Shown in pieces: positions 12,347-20,347 of a stretch of 22,536 nucleotides of DNA (positions are counted from its first letter, which is position 1; each line of letters begins with the position of its first letter). The stretch is from CAZCWX01 sp964502465. Its GTDB lineage: Bacteria; Desulfobacterota; Binatia; Bin18. A model generated the notes under the pieces. That model saw nothing but the letters and a program-made list of their open reading frames with translations, ran no database searches and was not told the DNA's origin. Location of the stretch: assembly GCA_964502465.1 (NCBI GenBank), contig CAZCWX010000153.1, forward strand, positions 1-22,536, written 5' to 3'. The translations under genes and the position numbers were made by a program.

Positions 12347-14177
12347 CAGGCAGGCGACCTCCTTTGTTAAAAACGGACTGCCGATACTGTTGCTGCAGAT
12401 CGGTATAGATTGCTAGCAACTCTCTCGCGTGATCCGCAATCGAAACATACGTCGGTTGAGGCAGAGCGCGAAAAGCGTGTGGATTGCGGATGAACCATTC
12501 CAGTTTCTCGCGCAAGTCGTCAACATCACCCGCACGGAACAGCAGGCCGGTTTTGCCATCCTCGACGTACTCCGCCATACCGCCCAGGTTCGAGGCAATG
12601 ACCGGCACCCCTGCCAAGCGCGCCTCATGGATCGTCAGAGGCGAATTTTCAAACCAGATCGACGGGACCACGAGGGCGTCCACCTCAGCCAGAATACGAC
12701 CGACGTCGTGGTTTTCAAACCTGCCAGCAAACGAGATAGAAGGATGAGTCACGATTGCCTGTAAGCGAGCCGTATACTGCGGAAACACGTCAGGGTTGCC
12801 ATAGAGGCGCAGTTCCGCACAGGTCGGATCAATGCGATTAAACGCCTCCACCAGTACATGGACTCCCTTATGCTCAACGAGCGTGCCAATATAGGCGAAC
12901 AGGAGACGTGCATGGCGTTGTCTCCGACGGGGAATGACCTGAAACGGAGTCAAATCGCACCCATTATCGATGTAGCGAATTTTCTCTGGAGGCACGCCGA
13001 ACTCACAAAAGCGGTCGCGCAAGAATTGCGAAGGCGCAATAAATACGTCAACAGTCTTGAGAGCTTCCCGCACCGCTGCGAGACGCCGACGGATCTGGCT
13101 GAAGGCATATTTGCGATGCAGAGACCACAATAGTCGCTCAGCGCTGTGCTTGAAGTGCTCTCGCCAAAACGAGTCGGGTGTCTTCGTTTCTTCTATGAGC
13201 GGAGCCTCAACGGTGATGTTGCTCCATCCCGCCACACAGTGCGCGGGATCCCCTCCTGGTCCTGGGGTCGTGGCAAATTCAATCACCAAGCGCTTCGGTA
13301 TCCGCAGCGTGATTTCCCCATCGATCCAGCCGCGATCCTGTTCTCGCCGAGAAGGGCACAGGTAGCGGGAAAAGACTTGTTGCCCATTGGCAAAGACCTG
13401 GAAGACCGCGCCGTCGTTCCTGACCGTATACGCGGCAGGATGTAAGGCAAACGAAAACCGCACCGTTGCTTCCACAACACCTGGACGACGGCGGTCGATA
13501 CGCGGGCAGAGACGGAACCGGCAGGGAGGGGGCGACGCATAAACCGTGCGAGAGTTCCCCCAGATTTCCCACGTCTGTTCTGGCATACCGGTTGCGGAAA
13601 GTAAGGCTCCTGATGCAGGTTGACGGCTGGGTTTCTGCGTCCACCATGTCCCGATGCGGCTCTGCACGGGGCGTAAGGGTGAAGCTCGCCAGATCTCTGC
13701 CGCCATGCAGGAGGCACACTCGCTTGGCACGACTCGCCAACAGAGCTCTCCCGACTGCTTCATCCGCAGGCCGTCACGCGGACAGGTCAGCCAGTAGTCG
13801 TGCAGGGTGTACACAGCAGGGATATGCCGGCGCCGGAGCAGAGAGAGAAAACCGAGCGACAGATTATAGAGATGCTGGATGTGCACAACGTCAGGTCGAT
13901 AGGAATCGAGGACTGAAGCGAAAAGACGTTCAAGGCGAGGGTTCGTGTACGTTTCGCGAAACCGCCAGTATGTGTGATTGTTCACCACTTCAGTGAAAGG
14001 CAGTCCGTGATAGGTCCCGGTCCGCACAGTGTACGATGGTGTGGTCGCATCAAGTTCAGCAAAGAACAGGGCAACCTCGTGCTCTTTCTGTAACTCCCGC
14101 GCCAAACGGAAAGTATAAAGTTCGGTACCGGCAAGATGGCGAGGGAGAAAATAGTGTACGACCATCAGGATTCGCAT
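12309..14177 (-). CDS. GT4 glycosyltransferase with an inserted beta-sandwich domain
   Basis: The 622-residue protein begins MRILMVVHYFLPRHLAGTEL (GT-B N-terminal Rossmann domain). It ends with a GT4 C-terminal domain containing LLFAYIGTLVEHKGVHVLVE and the donor-binding EX7E signature FENSPLTIHEARLAG (Glu510 and Glu518). Between them is an extra segment of about 105 residues (about 217-325), with strand-rich text such as VVEATVRFSFALHPAAYTVR, FQVFANGQQVFSRYL and LVIEFATTPGPGGD, resembling carbohydrate-binding or jelly-roll domains. Ordinary GT4 enzymes of about 380 residues lack it. The ATG at 14177 lies 8 bp after the preceding GT4 stop; no strong ribosome-binding site, so coupling is likely. 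Donor and acceptor are unknown. Confidence 0.85.
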   Translation of the reverse strand: MRILMVVHYFLPRHLAGTELYTFRLARELQKEHEVALFFAELDATTPSYTVRTGTYHGLPFTEVVNNHTYWRFRETYTNPRLERLFASVLDSYRPDVVHIQHLYNLSLGFLSLLRRRHIPAVYTLHDYWLTCPRDGLRMKQSGELCWRVVPSECASCMAAEIWRASPLRPVQSRIGTWWTQKPSRQPASGALLSATGMPEQTWEIWGNSRTVYASPPPCRFRLCPRIDRRRPGVVEATVRFSFALHPAAYTVRNDGAVFQVFANGQQVFSRYLCPSRREQDRGWIDGEITLRIPKRLVIEFATTPGPGGDPAHCVAGWSNITVEAPLIEETKTPDSFWREHFKHSAERLLWSLHRKYAFSQIRRRLAAVREALKTVDVFIAPSQFLRDRFCEFGVPPEKIRYIDNGCDLTPFQVIPRRRQRHARLLFAYIGTLVEHKGVHVLVEAFNRIDPTCAELRLYGNPDVFPQYTARLQAIVTHPSISFAGRFENHDVGRILAEVDALVVPSIWFENSPLTIHEARLAGVPVIASNLGGMAEYVEDGKTGLLFRAGDVDDLREKLEWFIRNPHAFRALPQPTYVSIADHARELLAIYTDLQQQYRQSVFNKGGRLPGVPPSSTLSSFR

Positions 14178-14185
14178 CGGCCTGC

Positions 14186-15835
14186 CTATCTGGACAGCCA
14201 CCCTCTCAGCACATCCAGAGGACGGCGGAAAAGGGAGTTGATCAGCATGGTGTATCCACGGTAGAGTTTCCAGGTCGTGGACGCATAGATCGCCTCGAGG
14301 CGCGCATTACGTTCGAGCAATTGTTCTTCGCGGACATCGAGGATGTCTTCTAACTCTCGCAGAGTTGCAGCGGTATTTTCGTAGTCTTGCTGCAGGCGCT
14401 CTCGTTCCTGCCGCATCCGGTCCCATTCCTGTTGGAGGCGCTCTCGCTCCTGTTGGAGGTGATCTCGCTCCTGCCCAGCCAAGATCTGCGTCGCTTGCAG
14501 ACGGGCGCATTGCTGGCGCAAAGCGCTATTTTCCTCGCTTAAATCACGCACCAGCTGTCGAGCGGCCATCATAGCCTGGGGCTGTCTTCGCTCTGCGGGA
14601 AAAAGAGATCCATCAGGAGCCCCCATCACAATCTCTGCGTATATCGCTTCCACATCGCGAGCATACTCTTCGGGCGTTTTCACGTGTGGACGATCGGCAC
14701 GCAGTGTTTCCAGCAGATCCGGTTCCGCAACCAAGCGAGCAAGGCAGCGCTGCAAGTCAGTCGCGTTCTCCGGTTCGAAGAGCAAGCCATTCACCCCATC
14801 CTGTATCACCTCAGACAAAGCCCCGCGACGGGCGGCAACCACAGGGAGACCAGCCATCAGCGCTTCGCGGGTAAGAATCGAAAAGGTCTCCTCCCAGATC
14901 ATGGGCATGACTAACACCTCGTGCTGCGACAGGATAGAATCAATTTGCCCATGGGGATAGCCATCGAAGAACCGCACCGGCAGATCCCGGGCCTCCTCTC
15001 GGAGTTGATCGACGTAGGAACGCAGAGCAGGAACAACCGCTCCATACAGCGAGGCGGTAAACGTATCCGGCGGCAGCCCTTTGAGCGCCTCAATCAGGAT
15101 GTGTGCGCCTTTATGTGGTAGGAACACCCCAACATAGAGAATACGCAGTGGTGTACCTGGAGCGTATGCCAGGTGACCCGCAGAGACAGGGTGGACTCCG
15201 AGAGGCACGGCTCGCAACCGTTCTCCTAAACAAGAAAAGTGGCTGCGTATTTTTCCTGCGAGGAAATCTGACGGCGTTATAATCACATCTGCCATGTGGA
15301 GCGCTTGCTCCATGGAGGAGAACCGCTGTTGCACCTCCTCTGCTGGTGCAAATTCTTGCAAGCAGGGGATACACCGGGTCCCATGCTCAGGTCCGGAACA
15401 GAGGCGTGTCTGAGCATCAAGCAAATGGATACGGTGGCAGGAGAAAAAAAAGTCATGCAGACTCAACACCACCGGGTATCCCAAGGCAACGGTGAGTGGA
15501 ATCAAACTCACAGAGAGATGCTGGACGTGCTGAAAATGCACAATCTCTGGCTGTATACGGTCGAGTAACTGGATAAAGGGGCCAAAGAAAAAAGGATTAT
15601 CATACGAGAGGCGGAAGGTTGTCGTCTGCGTATAGTTGTTGATCACGCGTACGATGGGAAGGCCATCCACCTGTTCTTCAGAGACCGAGAATTCCTCTCC
15701 CGGACCTGCGGTGCGAGTGAAGACGGTCACCTCGTGCCCGCGAGCGCGCAAGGCCCGCGAGAGGTGTAAGGTCACTAACTCCGTCCCTGCCCACTCATAA
15801 GGGGGGAATCCGTGCACGACCTGCAAGATCCGCAT
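14186..15835 (-). CDS. GT4 glycosyltransferase with C-terminal coiled coil (copy B)
   Basis: The 549-residue protein starts MRILQVVHGFPPYEWAGTEL and has the GT-B fold of family GT4. The donor-site EX7E is in MIWEETFSILTREALMAG, and the linking strand is PLRILYVGVFLPHKGAHILI. A cysteine-rich loop (CSGPEHGTRCIPC) may bind metal. Residues about 430-500 form a coiled coil including exact heptads (QERDHLQ, QERERLQ, QEWDRMR, QERERLQ), followed by a conserved tail RLEAIYASTTWKLYRGY. The gene starts one base after the upstream GT2 stop. It is a paralog of the GT4 at 16931-18523, and together with that GT2 repeats the module found to its right. It probably adds a mannose-like or other hexose residue, by family only. 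Confidence 0.87.
   Translation of the reverse strand: MRILQVVHGFPPYEWAGTELVTLHLSRALRARGHEVTVFTRTAGPGEEFSVSEEQVDGLPIVRVINNYTQTTTFRLSYDNPFFFGPFIQLLDRIQPEIVHFQHVQHLSVSLIPLTVALGYPVVLSLHDFFFSCHRIHLLDAQTRLCSGPEHGTRCIPCLQEFAPAEEVQQRFSSMEQALHMADVIITPSDFLAGKIRSHFSCLGERLRAVPLGVHPVSAGHLAYAPGTPLRILYVGVFLPHKGAHILIEALKGLPPDTFTASLYGAVVPALRSYVDQLREEARDLPVRFFDGYPHGQIDSILSQHEVLVMPMIWEETFSILTREALMAGLPVVAARRGALSEVIQDGVNGLLFEPENATDLQRCLARLVAEPDLLETLRADRPHVKTPEEYARDVEAIYAEIVMGAPDGSLFPAERRQPQAMMAARQLVRDLSEENSALRQQCARLQATQILAGQERDHLQQERERLQQEWDRMRQERERLQQDYENTAATLRELEDILDVREEQLLERNARLEAIYASTTWKLYRGYTMLINSLFRRPLDVLRGWLSR
14369..14473 (-). repeat. Tandem 21-bp (heptad) repeats in the GT4 coiled coil
   Basis: Five consecutive seven-codon units encode QERDHLQ, QERERLQ, QEWDRMR, QERERLQ and QDYENTA. 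The DNA units are similar enough (repeated CTCGCTCCTGTTGGAGG on the plus strand) that copy number could change by slippage without altering frame. Confidence 0.7.
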
Positions 15836-15836
15836 C

Positions 15837-16814
15837 CTACGCGTCTCCCCGTTTAATTCGCTCTTGGAGAGAAAAGAACTGAGTCAGCCGGCCCGGCAGG
15901 GTATCTCCCCGTTCTCCCAACCACAATCCCAGACTGGCGGCCAGGTGCCAACTCACCGCTGGCCCTGCCCAGCGCAGCAGGAGGTGGGCTTTGCGCTGGC
16001 CATTTTGCCGATACCAGAAGGCGAGATCGGCCCGCGCAACGGAGAACGCTTCCCGTACACAGTTGGTGAGTTCCATCTGGCGCGACTGCACCCCTGGTCG
16101 GTGCAGCGCCCGTGCGTGATCGAAATGGCGGCAGAGATTGGTCCACGGCCCATAGCTATGCGAGTGATAGACGAGCGAGTCGGCACAGTATGCCGTCTGA
16201 TACCCTGCCTCGAGTACCCGCCTCGCCCAGAGCTGGTCCTCACCAAATTCCACTTCGGGTAGCGGAAACTTTTCCCATACCTGCCGGCGAATCACAGAAC
16301 TGACATTGGAAAAAAAAGAATAAAAGACCGGATTTTGAACGTAATCAGGATTGCCAACCGCAGTATTTATGCGAGAGGCTGCTCGTCCAGACAGTTCGCA
16401 TTCGACAATCCGTCGCCACTCCATCGGGTGGCAGTCTGGTCGGGGAAGCTGGCGGCTATAAGCCCCGGCTACAGCAGCAGTCGCTTGGAGTGGAGCAAGC
16501 AGATTTTCCAGCCACTGCGGATGGGCCGGGGTCGCATCCTGCGTGAGGAAAACCAGGTAATCCCCCTGCGCTTGGGCAGCGGCCACATTACGGGTCTTAC
16601 CATGACCAAACTCCTGCGGAGGGATCTGGAAGATTCGCACCCCGAACCGCTCCAGCACCTCGAGGGTGCTATCCCGAGAGCCCGAATCGACCGCAATGAT
16701 CTCGTGGAGCTGAAAACGCCCTCGTTGTTGACCGATATTCTCCAAAACCTCAGAGAGATACCGTTGGCCATTTTTGGTCACCAGGAGAATGGATACACGC
16801 GCAAGCGAGGCCAT
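15837..16814 (-). CDS. Family 2 glycosyltransferase (paralog B)
   Basis: The 325-residue GT-A enzyme shows VSILLVTKNGQ, the nucleotide-binding AVDSGSRDST (Asp43), FGHGKTRN (near 69-76), LTQDATP (Asp93) and the catalytic EVEFGEDQLW (Glu192-Asp193). The C terminus (ARADLAFWYRQNGQ, WHLAASLGLWLGER) carries a hydrophobic stretch. It is colinear with the GT2 at 18532-19503, including the same residue numbering of these motifs, so the two arose by duplication. The start ATG at 16814 follows no clear ribosome-binding site and sits after a 116-bp gap. The stop is one base before the downstream GT4, so these two are translationally coupled. Confidence 0.87.
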   Translation of the reverse strand: MASLARVSILLVTKNGQRYLSEVLENIGQQRGRFQLHEIIAVDSGSRDSTLEVLERFGVRIFQIPPQEFGHGKTRNVAAAQAQGDYLVFLTQDATPAHPQWLENLLAPLQATAAVAGAYSRQLPRPDCHPMEWRRIVECELSGRAASRINTAVGNPDYVQNPVFYSFFSNVSSVIRRQVWEKFPLPEVEFGEDQLWARRVLEAGYQTAYCADSLVYHSHSYGPWTNLCRHFDHARALHRPGVQSRQMELTNCVREAFSVARADLAFWYRQNGQRKAHLLLRWAGPAVSWHLAASLGLWLGERGDTLPGRLTQFFSLQERIKRGDA

Positions 16815-16896
16815 AACGCTATGAATGATGGGTTCTGCCTTTCCTTACCACGTCTCGGCAGCCATGTCAGTGCCCAAAGCGCATGAGAGACAATGC

Positions 16897-16913
16897 CTTT
16901 TTCTGAGAAAAAG
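16897..16913. repeat. A/T-rich palindrome in the GT4-GT2 gap
   Basis: CTTTTTCT (16897-16904) and AGAAAAAG (16906-16913) are perfect arms around one base, inside the 116-bp gap between the two GT2-GT4 modules. The arms carry T/A runs, so weak termination or an attenuator is possible, but the loop is too tight for a standard terminator. Confidence 0.35.
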
Positions 16914-16930
16914 ACAAGCACCGCTCGGTC

Positions 16931-18523
16931 TCATCCGACAAGCCAACGCTTCAGCTTCGTGAGTAGCCGACAGCAAAGAGCCGCTCTCACCGCCGCATAG
17001 CCACGGTAGAGCTTCCAGGTCAGAGAGGCGTAGATTGCTTCCAGCCTGGCGTCTCGCTCACGCCCCCGTTGCTCGTCTGCAGCTAACGCTGCTCGCAAGT
17101 CCTGGACAGTTGTCAGCATGCAGTCTCGTTCTTGCCCACTCTGCAGTTTGTCCACTTCAAGGCGGTCTCGTTCGATTCGAAGCGAGGCATTTTGCGTATT
17201 CAGCTCCTGAGTTGCGACGCGCAGTTGCTCATTCTCTCGCAAGAGGGCGCTAGAGAACTGATGCTGCTCGACCAGCCTTTTTTGTAGCAGCGGTATGCGG
17301 TCTGGTTCAGCACAGATTTCTGCGTATACCCCTTCTATATCTTTCGTGTACTCTTCCAATGTTTTCACTGGAGGGTTCACAGCACGGAGTTGCTCTACCA
17401 AGTCAGGCTCGCTGATCAACCGTGTCAGGCAACGCTTCAGATCCGCCACATTCTCCGGTTCGAAGAGCAGCCCGTTCACGCCATCTCGGACAACATCGAG
17501 CAGCGCTCCCCGCGCTGCGGCGATGATCGGCAGCCCGGCCACTAGTGCCTCGCGGGCGAGAAGTGAGAAGGTTTCTTCGCAGATCACCGGCATGACTAAT
17601 ACGTCATGTCGAGACAGGATGGCAGCAAGCTGGTCATGGGGATACGCAGCGTGAAAGGAGACAGGGAGTCCTTGCGCTTCTTCTCTGAGGCGGTCTGCAT
17701 ACAGTTGCCAAAAAGGCAGCATCGCTCCGTAGAACGAAGCGGTAAACGTGTCTGGCCGTAGCCCTTTGAGCGCTTCCATCAGCACGTGCGCCCCTTTTGG
17801 CGGAAATAACAAGCCAACATACAAGATCCGCAATGGTGTCTGAGGACTCCGTACTCTCGCGACACAAGAGACCTGCTTCACCCCGAGCGGAATCACGCGT
17901 AATCGCTCTTGCAAAGCAGGAAAGTATCCGAGCATCTTCTGAGAGAGAAACGCTGAAGGAGCGATGACGAGATCCGGCGTTTGCAGTGCCCGTTCCATAT
18001 ACGAGAAACGCCGTTGCACCTCTTCCGGCGGAGCCGCTTCCTGGAGACAAGCGATACAGCGCTCACCGCGCTCTGGTCCAGGGCACAGGCGGGTTTGCGC
18101 GTCGATCAGGTGAATACGATAGCAAGGGAAGAAAAAATCATGCAGACTCAGCACGGTTGGGTATCCCAGGCTCACAGAGAGCGAGAGCAAGGAGACAGAG
18201 AGATGGGCCAGATGTTGAAAATGCACCACGTCAGGCTGTAGCCGCTGCAGGAGGTGCGTAAAAGGGACATCATAAAAGGAGTTGTCGTAAAAGAGACGAA
18301 AAGTCTTCGTCTGGGTATAGTTGTTCACGATGCGCACAACTGGCAGACCCTCTACCTGTTCCTCACGCACAGAGAAGTCCGCTGCTGCGGGGTCCGCAAC
18401 ACGAGTCAAGACCGTCACCTCGTGCCCACGTGCTCGCAGTGCTTGTGAGAGATGAAGGGTCACCAATTCGGTGCCAGCCCAATCGTCAGGGGGAAATCCG
18501 TGCACGACCTGTAAGATCCGCAT
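16931..18523 (-). CDS. GT4 glycosyltransferase with C-terminal coiled coil (copy A)
   Basis: The 530-residue protein begins MRILQVVHGFPPDDWAGTEL, nearly identical to the start of the GT4 at 14186-15835. It keeps the same domain order: GT-B catalytic core with PLRILYVGLLFPPKGAHVLM and EX7E in VICEETFSLLAREALVAG, then a coiled coil (LRENEQLRVATQELNTQNAS and beyond) and the tail RLEAIYASLTWKLYRGY. The coiled coil is where the two copies diverge most; this one lacks the exact heptad repeats. An upstream in-frame start at 18661 is rejected because it lies inside the preceding GT2; ATG 18523 comes 8 bp after that gene's stop. It likely transfers a hexose in the same pathway. Confidence 0.87.
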   Translation of the reverse strand: MRILQVVHGFPPDDWAGTELVTLHLSQALRARGHEVTVLTRVADPAAADFSVREEQVEGLPVVRIVNNYTQTKTFRLFYDNSFYDVPFTHLLQRLQPDVVHFQHLAHLSVSLLSLSVSLGYPTVLSLHDFFFPCYRIHLIDAQTRLCPGPERGERCIACLQEAAPPEEVQRRFSYMERALQTPDLVIAPSAFLSQKMLGYFPALQERLRVIPLGVKQVSCVARVRSPQTPLRILYVGLLFPPKGAHVLMEALKGLRPDTFTASFYGAMLPFWQLYADRLREEAQGLPVSFHAAYPHDQLAAILSRHDVLVMPVICEETFSLLAREALVAGLPIIAAARGALLDVVRDGVNGLLFEPENVADLKRCLTRLISEPDLVEQLRAVNPPVKTLEEYTKDIEGVYAEICAEPDRIPLLQKRLVEQHQFSSALLRENEQLRVATQELNTQNASLRIERDRLEVDKLQSGQERDCMLTTVQDLRAALAADEQRGRERDARLEAIYASLTWKLYRGYAAVRAALCCRLLTKLKRWLVG

Positions 18524-18531
18524 CTCTGCGC

Positions 18532-19503
18532 CTATCTGCGTTTGGTCCGTTCTTGAAGAGACAGTAGACGGTTGAGTGTGGACGGTAAGACCTCCGCCCG
18601 TTCTCCTAACCATAAGCCCAGGTTTGCAGCCAGGTGCCAGTTCACTGCCAGCAGTGCCCACTGTCGGAGGACCTGCCCTTTGCTCTGGCCGTTTTGCCGA
18701 TACCAGAAAGCCAAATCAGAGCGGGCTATGCGCAAGGCCGCAGGCACGCAGGCCCGCAACGCGACCTGGCGGGGCTGAGCAAACAACTCGCGCATTGCGC
18801 GAGCGTGCTCGAAGTGGCGACACAAATTCACCCAGGCACCATAACTGTGCGAGTGAAAGACAATGGAATCAGCCACATAGCAAGTTTTGTAACCAGCTTC
18901 CAGTACTTTTTCCGCCCAGGCTTGATCTTCAGCAAACTCAACCTCCGGAAAAGGAATCTGTTCCCACACGGTTCGTCGGATGGCTGAGCTGGTGTTCGCG
19001 AAAAACCGATAGAAAGCTGGATGGCGCGTATAGTCTGGGTTGTTCACCATCGCGTGCACACGTGACTCCGGTCGGCCGTGTAATTCATATTCAACAATGC
19101 GGTGCCATTCCATCGGATGACAACCCGGACGAGGTTTATGACGGCTGTACGCACCCGCAACAAGCGGATCGCTCCACATCGACGCCAGCAGATTGTCCAG
19201 CCACCGGTCATTCGCCGGCGTGGCATCCTGAGTAAGGAATACCAGATAATCTCCCCGGGCATGCGAAGCCGCAAGGTTCCGGGTCTTGCCATGACCAAAC
19301 TCGTGAGCCGAAATATGGATAAGCGAGACTTGGTACTGGCGAAGGATATCGCAGGTCCGATCCCGCGAACCAGAATCAACCGCGATGATCTCGCAGAGAC
19401 GAAAGTGTCCTTGCTGTTGACGAACGCTCTCCAAGAGTTCGGCAAGATACTTCTCTCCGTTTTTCGTCAGCAGCAGAACGGACACCGTCGGAACTACCAT
19501 CAT
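18532..19503 (-). CDS. Family 2 glycosyltransferase (paralog A)
   Basis: The 323-residue enzyme (MMVVPTVSVLLLTKNGEKYL) carries AVDSGSRDRT, EFGHGKTRNLAAS, LTQDATPAND and the catalytic EVEFAEDQAWAEKV, in the same positions as the GT2 at 15837-16814. Shared blocks such as CHPMEW, FWYRQNGQ and NLGLWLGER show clear common descent. By eye well over half of residues match. The start ATG at 19503 (or the adjacent ATG at 19500) lies three bases after the upstream methyltransferase stop, and the stop is 8 bp before the GT4. Copy divergence suggests it may add a different sugar or act on a different acceptor than paralog B. Confidence 0.87.
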   Translation of the reverse strand: MMVVPTVSVLLLTKNGEKYLAELLESVRQQQGHFRLCEIIAVDSGSRDRTCDILRQYQVSLIHISAHEFGHGKTRNLAASHARGDYLVFLTQDATPANDRWLDNLLASMWSDPLVAGAYSRHKPRPGCHPMEWHRIVEYELHGRPESRVHAMVNNPDYTRHPAFYRFFANTSSAIRRTVWEQIPFPEVEFAEDQAWAEKVLEAGYKTCYVADSIVFHSHSYGAWVNLCRHFEHARAMRELFAQPRQVALRACVPAALRIARSDLAFWYRQNGQSKGQVLRQWALLAVNWHLAANLGLWLGERAEVLPSTLNRLLSLQERTKRR

Positions 19504-19506
19504 AGC

Positions 19507-20325
19507 CTATCGGTGAACCTCGTGCCGGACAAGGAAGCGCAACAATCGCGTTCGCAGCTTCGCCGCAAGGGAGGCTTCGAGATTTGGGGTTGACGTTGCC
19601 GCCCTCATCCGCTGAAGTTCTGCTCGCAGTCGCGCTATTTCTTCATCCTTTGCCAATAACTTGTCATACGCCGGATGTAACATCACTTCCGGATACTTCC
19701 ACTGCTCGCCGGCTGGCAACTCTTCTCCGAGGAGGCGGAAAAAATCCGGACCCAGACGCGGAGGAACCTCCTGCGTCAAGGTACCAGGGATCTGGGTGAC
19801 CAGGGGATCAAGCCTCTTCAGCGCTTCCTCACTGCCTCCTTTCATTCCTATGCCAGCTAAGGAGTGCGGAAACCGCGGGTGCCCCTGGACGTAGATTCGC
19901 CGTGGTGAAAACTGCCGCAGCAGAAGATCAAACCCCTGGGGGGTTAAGCGCCAATAATCCGCTGGGTACTCATGCACAGGGAAATCCATACAGCAACTGA
20001 CCAGCAGCATGCCTTCTGGCTGGAGCACGCGAAAGACCTCGGCCAGTGCCTGAAAAGGATTTTCCACATGCTCAAGGGTCTCGAGCAGCAGGACGGTGCC
20101 GACCGAATTAGCGGGAAAAGAGAGCGCGTGCACATCTTCGAGACGGTCTACTCCCAAACCTTCGCGCATATCACAGCCAATAAACTGTTTGCCGGGAAAA
20201 AAAGGGCGCACATTGGCATCGTACGGTTGTCCCTCCACTAACAGTGAGCCGATCTCGATGATGGGTTCGGGCACCTCCACAACCCCAGCTACAACTCGGA
20301 CAAACTCTCGAATGTTTCCGCGCAT
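19507..20325 (-). CDS. Class I SAM-dependent methyltransferase
   Basis: The 272-residue protein has an unusual motif I, PIIEIGSLLVEGQPYDANVR (GS instead of the G-x-G pattern). It is followed by QFIGCDMREGLGVDRLEDVH (motif II acidic) and GTVLLLETLEHVENPFQALA (motif IV, typical of Methyltransf_11). The C-terminal 50 residues include a short coiled coil (LLAKDEEIARLRAELQRMRA). TTG 20331 and ATG 20325 are both possible starts; an AGGATAG motif precedes them. It sits between the export permease and the first GT2, only three bases from the latter. Sugar methylation or chain-end capping is a reasonable inference, since methyl capping can end O-antigen chain growth. Confidence 0.8.
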   Translation of the reverse strand: MRGNIREFVRVVAGVVEVPEPIIEIGSLLVEGQPYDANVRPFFPGKQFIGCDMREGLGVDRLEDVHALSFPANSVGTVLLLETLEHVENPFQALAEVFRVLQPEGMLLVSCCMDFPVHEYPADYWRLTPQGFDLLLRQFSPRRIYVQGHPRFPHSLAGIGMKGGSEEALKRLDPLVTQIPGTLTQEVPPRLGPDFFRLLGEELPAGEQWKYPEVMLHPAYDKLLAKDEEIARLRAELQRMRAATSTPNLEASLAAKLRTRLLRFLVRHEVHR

Positions 20326-20347
20326 CGTCAAACTATCCTGTTACAGA

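Noticed and set aside
18524..18661. N-terminal extension of the GT4 at 16931
   Set aside because: The extension reads the upstream GT2 C terminus in another frame; the paralog begins at the equivalent MRILQVVHGF.
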